64,000 nucleotides of DNA. Source: an uncultured Bacteroidota bacterium (GTDB taxonomy: Bacteria; Bacteroidota; Bacteroidia; Bacteroidales; UBA12481). Made by a program: the position numbers and the translations under genes. Below, piece by piece: positions 1 through 8,065 of this stretch (the stretch's first letter is position 1; each line of letters begins with the position of its first letter). The DNA is taken from the NCBI GenBank assembly GCA_903851365.1, contig CAINOB010000059.1, positions 56,218-120,217 of the forward strand, written 5' to 3'. The notes below the pieces were generated by a model. That model was not told the DNA's origin. It did not search any database and saw nothing but the letters and a program-made list of their open reading frames with translations.

Positions 1-1153
1 CACTCTTAACCAGATGAATCTCATCGGGTCCGATCACGCTGGTAATTATTTTAGGATCGCTGGCGTCCAGCGATTTTCGGTTTGCATCAAAAGTTACCGG
101 ATCGCTTTTGGTGGCCTGATAATTTCCGCGGGTCACAAAAATCCATCCCTCAGATCCCTCGAACTTGACACCATTCGGGCGATCGCCGCTCACGAACATA
201 TTAACTCCATTGGCATAGGTTGCTTTCACTTCGAAATTTCCGTGCACGTTCCAAAGACCTGATTTCGGAAATTCAGCCTTGGCTTCAATTTCCACCGGTC
301 CGGAATATTCCATTCCCATGCCCCAATGTGCAATATCCAAATGATGGGCACCCCAACCGGTAATCATGCCCGCACCGAATTGCTCGCAGCGGAGCCAGCC
401 CGGGCGTGAATAATCAGCCTGAGGATGCACTCTTTTCTCTGTATAATAAACCATAGGTGTTGAACCCAGCCACATCTCATAATTCAGGTTTTTCGGCACC
501 GGCATTTCTACTTCTACCTCACCCGAAGGATCGCCCGGCAGTCCGATTTGTATGGTATGAAGCTTGCCAATACGGCCATTCCTTACCAATTCACAGGCAT
601 ACCTGAACTGTTCCGATGACCTTTGCTGACTTCCGATTTGAAAAATCACACCACTCCTGTGCACCATATCGCTGAGTTTGCGGCCTTCGGCAATCGTCAG
701 GGAGGTTGGTTTTTGTAAGTAGATATGCTTGCCGGCAAGTGCAGCCTCAATGGCCGGTTGCGAATGCCAGTGGTCAGGCGTGCTGATCACCACTGCATCG
801 ATAGCCGGATTCATCAGCATTTCGCGATAATCACCATAGAGTTTAATATCAACCTCTTTCCGGCCGTACTTTTTCTGATAGAAATCCTCGATGAATGGCT
901 TGGTTTCATTGAGCCTTTTTGAATCGAGGTCGCAGGCGGCAATGTACCGGGCCTGATCAAAAGGCATTACACCCACCATATCTGCCTCGTGACCGATACG
1001 TCCGCATCCGATTTGCCCTATCTGAATACGATTGCTTGGGGCACTTTTACCAAAAACGGAGGAGGGCACGATGCTTGGAATAACAATGGTTCCGGCAGCT
1101 GCCAGGGAACTGATCCGAAGAAAATCGCGGCGGTTGAGATTAGATCGCTTCAT
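1..1153 (-). CDS. Gfo/Idh/MocA family oxidoreductase, Tat-exported, C-terminus cut by window edge
   Basis: The minus-strand frame opens at an ATG at 1153 and stays open to the window edge, giving 384 visible residues; the C-terminus is missing. The N-terminus NRRDFLRISSLAAAG is a twin-arginine signal (R8, R9), so the enzyme should act in the periplasm. A Rossmann motif (GQIGCGRIG, about residues 45-53), a DHWH segment and the LQKPTSL segment match the EKP-type motif of Gfo/Idh/MocA NAD(P)-dependent sugar dehydrogenases. Exported members in Bacteroidota often act on sugars or cyclitols next to glycoside hydrolases, which fits the following operon. The substrate cannot be told from sequence. 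Confidence 0.9.
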   Translation of the reverse strand, partial: MKRSNLNRRDFLRISSLAAAGTIVIPSIVPSSVFGKSAPSNRIQIGQIGCGRIGHEADMVGVMPFDQARYIAACDLDSKRLNETKPFIEDFYQKKYGRKEVDIKLYGDYREMLMNPAIDAVVISTPDHWHSQPAIEAALAGKHIYLQKPTSLTIAEGRKLSDMVHRSGVIFQIGSQQRSSEQFRYACELVRNGRIGKLHTIQIGLPGDPSGEVEVEMPVPKNLNYEMWLGSTPMVYYTEKRVHPQADYSRPGWLRCEQFGAGMITGWGAHHLDIAHWGMGMEYSGPVEIEAKAEFPKSGLWNVHGNFEVKATYANGVNMFVSGDRPNGVKFEGSEGWIFVTRGNYQATKSDPVTFDANRKSLDASDPKIITSVIGPDEIHLVKS

Positions 1154-1170
1154 ATTAGAGATGTTATGTT

Positions 1171-1190
1171 CCCCAGGCTGAAGCCTGGGG
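1171..1190. repeat. REP-like perfect hairpin
   Basis: A 20-base palindrome made of an 8-bp GC-rich stem (CCCCAGGC / GCCTGGGG) closed by a TGAA loop. It sits between the oxidoreductase start and the TPR gene end, both on the minus strand. There is no T-run on either side, so it is not a standard terminator. Similar CCCCaGGCTnnAGCCtGGGG palindromes are dispersed in many bacterial genomes as REP-like elements. Confidence 0.6.
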
Positions 1191-1214
1191 TTAGTCAGCC
1201 TCTAAGATATGAAT

Positions 1215-3389
1215 TCAGCAGAGGTATCGCAACCGGTCAAGCAGAATTGGTATCTCTTCGGGATCGAGGCCTTGCTTGATCAGCTGATCGCGGTCCTGGT
1301 CGAAAATTGTCAGAAATTCATCGAAATCAATTTTCCCGGCTGCCAGTCCTTTCCGATAGCACTCGATAGCTTCATTTCTTTTCCCTTCGCACCATTCCAG
1401 ATGGCCCAGACTAATCAGGTCGTGATGAGTGGGTTCTCTCTCAATCAGCTTATCGTAATATTTCCGGGCCTGATCGAACCGTCCGAGAACAAAAGAGCAC
1501 CACGCTATCGGTCGCCAAACTTTATTGTTCGCCGGCAGGAGATATTCCACCTTATAATATGATTTCAGAGCACCCTCATAATCCTGCAGATCAAGCAGGC
1601 AGTGCCCAATGGAAATTTCCGTTTTTAAATCATCAGGATCCTGCAGTTCTGCTTGCCGATAATAAGGAAGTGCGAGTTCCGGCTGCTTAAGATAGCGGTA
1701 GCAAAGACCTATTTTCTTGAGATTCCATAGGTTTTCGCTGAGCAGAAGATCAGCTTTCAGATAGTAATCCAGCGCCTTTTGGTAGTTGCCGGTCTTTTGC
1801 CAGGCATATCCGAGCTTCTGCAATACCTCAGCACTCATATCGCCCGACTGCTCGAGGATGCCATAGGCCTCTGCTGCATCGCGATAATTCTTTTTCTGCA
1901 GATAAAAGCCAGCTATGGAATAGAGAGCATCGATATCTCCCTGGAACAATTCGCGGTAAAAACTTTTCCGGTAAAAATCGAGCTTCCAACTGAATAGGTC
2001 ATCAAATCCCTGCTTATCCGGATAAAAACGATAGAACCGGTACAGATCCTGAATATATTGCCTGATCACGCGCCGCGATTGCTGCAGTGGATCAAGTATC
2101 TCATCCCCGTCGAGCATCTCTTTCATCTGCTCGGCTTCAGCATGCAATCCGTCGGAAAGGAACTTCTGCATATCAGTAGGCATCGAGCGGATCCCGAAGC
2201 AAATACTGTATTTATCTGAATTGCATAAATAAAAGCTCTTATCCACCGAATCCAGAAAACCCTTCATCCAGGCCAGATCTCCAGATTCCTGCAAAGCAAG
2301 GATTTCGGGATGATTGGGGGTAAAGGGGAAAAACCAGTTGATCAGGTGGCGAAAAAACGGAAATCCCTTGAGCATCTGGAAAGTTCCGATAAACACATCG
2401 TCGCCCTCCATCTGCATCTCCGACAGTTCCTGCATTTTATCTTTTAATCCCGGAGCATCATCAAAAATCTCCTGCCATTCTGGGTTTTCCTCATCGCTCA
2501 AGCTCTCTCCCATGAGCAGATCAAGGTCGAGCTTATTTCGAATCTGCGGTGAGAGTTTTATCATTTCAGGGAGGATCTCCTCCTGCATCCGCCGGCTGAG
2601 CTGATCGGTATTGCGGCCCCTGATCATCTGCATAATTACTTCCTGAACCAGTTTCTTGAAATTCTGATATTCATCCATTACCAGGAATCTTCCCCGGATG
2701 GCAGGATAATAAACCAGGCGGGCATCGTAGCGATAAAAGGCGAGCAGTAAGCCAATCAGGGCCCTTTGCCGGATCTCCTCTTCTGATGAATCAAAAAATT
2801 CGAACAACAGCTCAAACTTCCTCTTATCAAAATATCGTAATATACTGAAATTCAACGCAGTTACAAGCATTGCCTTTTCAGGTACCGTTAACGTAACCGA
2901 ATCCTTGACGGTCTCCACCAACTCTACCTCACGGTCGTGGAACTCGTCAGTCAGCCATATCATATGAAACAACCTCGATAAATCCCGAAGATATTCCGGA
3001 TCGGATGGCGCAATGCGGTCAGGCTCGCTGAGGAAACTCAGAATGTACGATTCCAGGCCAGGATCATCTCGAAAGATCCGTTTTCTGACATGAACATATT
3101 GAGTCGACAATTTTGTTAGTAAAAACTCAGATACCCGATCATTCAGTTCATACAGATCGGCGACAATTTTTCGGTAAACTTTCTGACGTTCAGGATCTTG
3201 AATACCCTTAACAGTATACTCTAGCATCACCTGATAGGTAGTATCGATCTGCTCCAGTCCCTCGATCCAGGCATTGACACCGGCTGTAACCAGCATTGGG
3301 CGCAGGTCGGTCATGGCCTCCTTCAACCGCTTCACTGACAAAAGGTCATGTATGCGGCGTGTACTGCTTAAAATTTCCTTTTCAGTCAT
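1215..3389 (-). CDS. TPR-repeat protein, cytoplasmic, function unknown
   Basis: The product has 724 residues and begins MTEKEIL with no signal peptide or membrane segment, so it is probably cytoplasmic. The C-terminal third (about residues 490-690) contains about six tetratricopeptide repeats with the usual pattern (for example GYAWQKTGNYQKALDYYLKA and the GHCLLDLQDYEGAL helix pair). The N-terminal 480 residues are helical and charged and match no domain I recognise. TPR arrays bind partner proteins, but nothing here identifies the partner. The ATG at 3389 is the first in frame. The gene follows the esterase operon by 56 bases on the same strand and could be transcribed with it. Confidence 0.75.
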   Translation of the reverse strand: MTEKEILSSTRRIHDLLSVKRLKEAMTDLRPMLVTAGVNAWIEGLEQIDTTYQVMLEYTVKGIQDPERQKVYRKIVADLYELNDRVSEFLLTKLSTQYVHVRKRIFRDDPGLESYILSFLSEPDRIAPSDPEYLRDLSRLFHMIWLTDEFHDREVELVETVKDSVTLTVPEKAMLVTALNFSILRYFDKRKFELLFEFFDSSEEEIRQRALIGLLLAFYRYDARLVYYPAIRGRFLVMDEYQNFKKLVQEVIMQMIRGRNTDQLSRRMQEEILPEMIKLSPQIRNKLDLDLLMGESLSDEENPEWQEIFDDAPGLKDKMQELSEMQMEGDDVFIGTFQMLKGFPFFRHLINWFFPFTPNHPEILALQESGDLAWMKGFLDSVDKSFYLCNSDKYSICFGIRSMPTDMQKFLSDGLHAEAEQMKEMLDGDEILDPLQQSRRVIRQYIQDLYRFYRFYPDKQGFDDLFSWKLDFYRKSFYRELFQGDIDALYSIAGFYLQKKNYRDAAEAYGILEQSGDMSAEVLQKLGYAWQKTGNYQKALDYYLKADLLLSENLWNLKKIGLCYRYLKQPELALPYYRQAELQDPDDLKTEISIGHCLLDLQDYEGALKSYYKVEYLLPANNKVWRPIAWCSFVLGRFDQARKYYDKLIEREPTHHDLISLGHLEWCEGKRNEAIECYRKGLAAGKIDFDEFLTIFDQDRDQLIKQGLDPEEIPILLDRLRYLC

Positions 3390-3420
3390 ATTACCGAATT
3401 ACAGCAAAAACCGGACCGCA

Positions 3421-3448
3421 GCAGTTGGCAATCAGCAGTCGGCAGTCA
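3421..3448 (-). repeat. Heptad tandem array containing the esterase stop codon
   Basis: Read on the minus strand this is four 7-base units: TGACTGC, CGACTGC, TGATTGC, CAACTGC. The first three bases (3448-3446) are the TGA stop of the upstream esterase gene. Because 7 is not a multiple of 3, the second intact TGA falls in a different frame. Confidence 0.7.
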
Positions 3449-5413
3449 TCGATTAACGTACAAATACCGTATCCGGCAGGCGCGGCCAGTGCTTTTGGCG
3501 TTTTTTTCAGAGGCCATCCTGATTTGGATTTCGTGTTTGCCCACTGAAAGCGCGGTGCCTAACGTATAAAACCAAGGTAAATGCAGGCCAGCGCTCCAGA
3601 CGGTAAACAGGTCCTTTTTCATCCAGGTCCCTCCATCAATGCTGTATTCAATGATACCGGCATCCGGACCGGCTGCAACTGCAATTCCGACGGCATTTCC
3701 CGTAAAACGATATTTTAATATGCCGGAATTGCCCTCATTCACCAGCATAGGAACATCAGTATAATTATCGCGGGTTCCCTTGCCATCTTTGGGCTGCCAT
3801 TTCTCATCAACCGTCCAACCTTTCGCGGCTTTAATCTGATGTATGTCGATTAAAGCACCGGTCCCGTAATTTGAATTATCAAGGGGAGCCGGCAGATAAT
3901 GATCAGTCGCAATTTCACCTGCCGGGGATCCGCTCCAGGCTTTGTCGAGGAAGGCTTTCATCGACCGAAAATAAATATGCTGCCCAAAAGGCGATGGATG
4001 CAAATCTTTGAAGTCCTTCTCCCAGGTAAATTCGTCGGCATTGATGCGTTCAGTCACCTCCCTGGCCAGATTAATAGTCGGCACCTGATAATGCATCGCA
4101 ACCCGTTCATGGTTCTGAATAACCAGTGGAACCTGACCTTTCCGATACATCTCAATTTTTCCGGGATCCACAAAATGCATGAAAACAATATCTGCTTTGG
4201 GATTATTTGTCAGCGTGTGCCTGACAATTCCCTCCATAGCCCGGATCTGCTCAACGGTAGGAAATTCATTGGTGTCATCATTAACTGCAGCCTCCTCAAA
4301 AAGCAGATCGACCGGTCCGTGCGACAATACATCCTGCTCCATACGGAAAGCGGCAGGCGTACTGCCCATCGATGGGACACCGGCATTAATAAATTCAAAT
4401 TCAGTAGATGGGAATCTCTTTTTCAGATAATTGCAGATACTATCGCGCCAGCCGCCACCCCAGGTGATCGATCCGCCAAGAAAGGCGACCCTGCCCTTTC
4501 TATCCCGTTCAAACCGGATCAGACTGTTACGAAGTCCGCTCCTCAGCTCATGGAATACTGTTGGATCGAGAATTGGTTTTGGTAGTATCGTGCTGCAAAT
4601 GATAAAATTAGCCGCAATTCGAGGCGTTTCAATAGGAAAATGATGTCCCATCAGGTCTTGCTTTCCAAGCGTGCATGGCACGAGCATCGCCGGACCTCCG
4701 AGCCTGGCATATCTTTCAAAAAGAATACTCGTGTTTTCATCCGGCGGAACCACTTTATCTTCCAGCCCTATCATATGGATCAGAGGCACTTTGGCGGTTG
4801 CAAGTTTATCGAGATGATCATAAGCCAGATCTGCATAAGCTTTTGCCTCCTCATCGGACTTGAAACCAAACTCCTTTTTCAGCAGGTCCCAGTCAGCCTT
4901 GCTTCCGACACCCTTGCCAAAACCTCCCGGCCAGCTCTTAAAATCGCACACCGGCGCTTCGCCATAAATGGCATTTACCCGCTCAGGGTGTTTCTTAGCC
5001 CAGGAATAAACATACAGCCCACCGCGGCTCACACCTTCGAGCGAGACTTTCTCATTCAGGTGATACTGACTGCGCAGAAAATCGTAAAAACGGTCCCAGA
5101 TACCCACCGCTCTGGGACTGCCGAACATGTCGACCGCATCAACATAAGCAACATGAAAACCCTCGGATAACAGGATGCTGTCCATTTCGTAATGCCAGTC
5201 GAAAAACATGGCCTTCCAAATCCAGGGGTTTCCGGGGAGAGGTTTAGCGGGTTTCACCAAAAATGCGATCATTCCCTCAAAAGGAAATTCCAATCTTTCA
5301 TATCCCTTCCAGATGGATGTTTTTGGTTTGGGCTGGTTCTGGGCCAGTCCTTTTTCCTGATACATACCGGTGAACAGAATCACCAGGAAGCTACAGAGAA
5401 TCAATTTTCGCAT
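3446..5413 (-). CDS. Exported double esterase: alpha/beta hydrolase fused to SGNH hydrolase
   Basis: The product has 655 residues and a signal peptide ending near MYQEKGLAQ. Residues about 35-275 are an alpha/beta hydrolase with the nucleophile elbow GVSRGG (Ser near residue 125) and a late histidine in LMGHHFP. Residues about 305-490 are an SGNH/GDSL hydrolase: block I is FLGGSITWGGG, block III lies around AAVNDDTNE, and the catalytic Asp-His block is DLHPSPFGQH. A beta-rich C-terminal domain follows. Two unlike esterase folds in one polypeptide suggest removal of two acyl decorations from one glycan; this is inference. It is the last gene of an operon, 11 bases after the GH106-like gene. 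Confidence 0.8.
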   Translation of the reverse strand: MRKLILCSFLVILFTGMYQEKGLAQNQPKPKTSIWKGYERLEFPFEGMIAFLVKPAKPLPGNPWIWKAMFFDWHYEMDSILLSEGFHVAYVDAVDMFGSPRAVGIWDRFYDFLRSQYHLNEKVSLEGVSRGGLYVYSWAKKHPERVNAIYGEAPVCDFKSWPGGFGKGVGSKADWDLLKKEFGFKSDEEAKAYADLAYDHLDKLATAKVPLIHMIGLEDKVVPPDENTSILFERYARLGGPAMLVPCTLGKQDLMGHHFPIETPRIAANFIICSTILPKPILDPTVFHELRSGLRNSLIRFERDRKGRVAFLGGSITWGGGWRDSICNYLKKRFPSTEFEFINAGVPSMGSTPAAFRMEQDVLSHGPVDLLFEEAAVNDDTNEFPTVEQIRAMEGIVRHTLTNNPKADIVFMHFVDPGKIEMYRKGQVPLVIQNHERVAMHYQVPTINLAREVTERINADEFTWEKDFKDLHPSPFGQHIYFRSMKAFLDKAWSGSPAGEIATDHYLPAPLDNSNYGTGALIDIHQIKAAKGWTVDEKWQPKDGKGTRDNYTDVPMLVNEGNSGILKYRFTGNAVGIAVAAGPDAGIIEYSIDGGTWMKKDLFTVWSAGLHLPWFYTLGTALSVGKHEIQIRMASEKNAKSTGRACRIRYLYVNR

Positions 5414-5424
5414 GTCAATATTTA

Positions 5425-8064
5425 TTATAATCCATCAACCAGAAATACCGATTTTACAGGATCGAGCTTCAGATTTATCCGGGTAAATTTCTTACCCGAC
5501 CGGGTTTCCGCGACCGCCTCACATCCCGACATCTTTCCATTATTCGGGTCCCAGATCTGTGGTTTATGATCACCCGATAAAAAAACCGGGACATCGATTT
5601 TATTATCCGATGAATTGGCAAAGAACCAGATATTCCTGCCGCTCAACACCTTGTGAATATAAGCAAGATTTCCGCCAGTGACGGCAATATCCTGATCAAA
5701 CCGAACATCCCAGGTTATTCCCGTATCATCCAGAACAGTTTTCAGCACAGTCGGATTGGGAGCCGGAATAAACCAGGCCTTTCCTCCTTTGCTGTTGGTG
5801 TGCAGCGTATAGGCTTTCAAATCCTGAAGGATATTATGGTTTTGCGAGTCGAGCATCTCAATCTCGGCAATGTTCATTTTATTCACTGCGCCGCTATCCT
5901 GGCAGATCAGGATTTCCTGGTAAGGCTCGATTGGTCCTGATTCCACGATCGTTTCACTTTTCATTCCCTTAACACCGGAGATTACAATATTTTCTCTGAT
6001 AGCCTTCTCCTGCCCGAGAGCTTTTCTCCATACAACATCGCAGGTGAAGGGCTTCTCGTCGCCGTTTGTAATTTTTATCCGCAGATCTTTCCTTTCCTGG
6101 CCCAACCGGATAACGACCCAATCGCCCCTGAAATTCCCCTGCGACGGTTTCCATGAGGTTTCCGTTTTTCCATCGATGGCATAAGCGGGTATAAAACCAC
6201 CCGTATTCCAGCTGCTCGATGCCGTTACCCCAATCAAACCTGGCGTATCATATGCATCAGCCCCAAACATTTCTTTTATAATACTCTTCACCTCCTCACC
6301 CTTATCCTTCTCAGCCGCTTGATCGGGCAACATTGAGGTGGCAATAACCTTCCCTCCCTGGTCATAGAATTTCTTGATTTTCTGCAGATTGCTGAGTTGA
6401 ATAGTCTTGGAGCCGGGGATCATGATTATTTTAAAATTCTCCTGATTGACCTTGTTTATCAACTGAATTTCATCCCCCTTGATGCTGCATCTTTCGTCGA
6501 GGATCTCCGGATGGATATAGGTAAAATCCCTTCGGATGTTCAGCGAAAGCATCTCGCCGATATCCTGATAATCTGCTTCACCCGGAATAATTCCGCCCAT
6601 ACCGGGGTCGCCCGGACCGAAATGATAGCTGCCCTGTAGCGAGGCAATCGGATAAAGCACAGCGATATCTGCAACATGCCGTCCACCCTGCAGCATCGTT
6701 TGCAGCCGGCCGATATATTCATTGTAAGCCGGCAGCAACGGTCCGAACTTCTTGCCCGAAGGGGACAGTTCGGGCTGGATATCCACCGCATCGGTATACC
6801 ACACGGCATGAGGCTCCATTAGGCTGATCCCTTTGGCAAACTGGTCCATTGCTTCCTGATAAAGGATTTTCTCCGACATCTTGCCCATCGCGCCATAACA
6901 TTCAGTAGCCATTATGGGCTTATCATAATTGTATGCCGATGAGCTTATTACCTTATAAATAGCCGATGATCTCCCATAATGAAAGATCTCATCAACAGCA
7001 GGTATATCCTGATATTTAAATGCCTTCATGAGGTCGCCGCACGTAGCTACCGGGTTCACAATTTCCTCCTGATCGACGTGACCGGTGAGCCTGATTTTAT
7101 GTGCCCGGCACCAGTCATTGATGGTTTTTGGAAACCCTTCGGCATACAATTCTGCCCTGAAACCAAGCAGTGCATTACGGGCGGCTTCAGTCTCAGGACC
7201 GATATCAAACCATAAGGATGGATAATACAACACCGGACTGTACCCGTATCTGGCCTTGAATTTATTATTGAATTCACCGGTCCAGGTTCGGGCGCCATCC
7301 ACCCAACGCAGGCAGGGCTCATCATAAAATGCGATATCGATAGTGGTCCCGAACTGTTCGGGAAATGTTTCGTAATACTTATCGTAGGTGAGGTTAATAA
7401 ATTTGCCAACAGCCTCCGGACTAAGATAGTCACAGTGCTTCCGGTCCGAGGAGCTATCTGCGACAACTGTGAAAATCATCACATTCCATTCACCTGCGGG
7501 CAGGTTTGCGGTTAATTTTCCGTTGCCCGCAAAAGCCGAAAGGTCGATCCTTTTCTTTGATTCCTTTTCCATACCCATCGCACCCATAAAAACTCCTGCC
7601 GGTAGAACGTGGGTAAAGGTTTTAGGGCCGGTCACATCATTGGTTTCCATATCGAGACGCTTGCTGAGTGCTTCCGGATATTTCTTCACCAGGTTACCTC
7701 CGGCACTCCCGCTGGGAAAATAAAATTCATCGTACAGGCACATTTTCATACCCAGGCTATCGGCAATCTCAATGGCCATCTTGTACTGAGCCAAAAACTC
7801 TGGCGTCATATATTCGGGGGTCATTCCATAGGAGGGAAGTATGCCCAATCCATAATATCCGGCCTCTTTCGATGCCTTCATCACCTTGAGGGTTTGCTCG
7901 CGGCTTAAGGGTTTGTTCCAGAACCAGAGTGGCCTGGATTTCATGCTGAGCGGCGGGTTCGCGAAGTCGCGTCTTAACCTGTTCTGAGGGTAGCTTACTG
8001 TAGTCAGCAGAATAAGCGCCAGTAAAACCAAGGCTTGCTTAAGGTTCCGTGTTCTCATCGGCAT
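5425..8064 (-). CDS. GH106-like glycoside hydrolase (alpha-L-rhamnosidase-like) with F5/8C-like domain
   Basis: From the ATG at 8064 the product has 879 residues. That start lies one base after the stop of the upstream gene (TAA-A-ATG) and gives MPMRTRNLKQ plus a hydrophobic signal peptide; upstream in-frame starts would only extend into the previous gene. The N-terminal half starts PLWFWNKPLSREQ and has LYDEFYFPSGSAGG, which resembles the YDE..PSG.AGG segment of GH106 alpha-L-rhamnosidases. Residues about 620-750 (VTASSSWNTGGF..AIDGKTETSW) look like a discoidin/F5-8C carbohydrate-binding domain, followed by a beta-rich end. Probably acts in the periplasm or on the surface on rhamnose-containing glycans. 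The family call is by resemblance; the catalytic residues are not verified. Confidence 0.7.
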   Translation of the reverse strand: MPMRTRNLKQALVLLALILLTTVSYPQNRLRRDFANPPLSMKSRPLWFWNKPLSREQTLKVMKASKEAGYYGLGILPSYGMTPEYMTPEFLAQYKMAIEIADSLGMKMCLYDEFYFPSGSAGGNLVKKYPEALSKRLDMETNDVTGPKTFTHVLPAGVFMGAMGMEKESKKRIDLSAFAGNGKLTANLPAGEWNVMIFTVVADSSSDRKHCDYLSPEAVGKFINLTYDKYYETFPEQFGTTIDIAFYDEPCLRWVDGARTWTGEFNNKFKARYGYSPVLYYPSLWFDIGPETEAARNALLGFRAELYAEGFPKTINDWCRAHKIRLTGHVDQEEIVNPVATCGDLMKAFKYQDIPAVDEIFHYGRSSAIYKVISSSAYNYDKPIMATECYGAMGKMSEKILYQEAMDQFAKGISLMEPHAVWYTDAVDIQPELSPSGKKFGPLLPAYNEYIGRLQTMLQGGRHVADIAVLYPIASLQGSYHFGPGDPGMGGIIPGEADYQDIGEMLSLNIRRDFTYIHPEILDERCSIKGDEIQLINKVNQENFKIIMIPGSKTIQLSNLQKIKKFYDQGGKVIATSMLPDQAAEKDKGEEVKSIIKEMFGADAYDTPGLIGVTASSSWNTGGFIPAYAIDGKTETSWKPSQGNFRGDWVVIRLGQERKDLRIKITNGDEKPFTCDVVWRKALGQEKAIRENIVISGVKGMKSETIVESGPIEPYQEILICQDSGAVNKMNIAEIEMLDSQNHNILQDLKAYTLHTNSKGGKAWFIPAPNPTVLKTVLDDTGITWDVRFDQDIAVTGGNLAYIHKVLSGRNIWFFANSSDNKIDVPVFLSGDHKPQIWDPNNGKMSGCEAVAETRSGKKFTRINLKLDPVKSVFLVDGL

Positions 8065-8065
8065 T

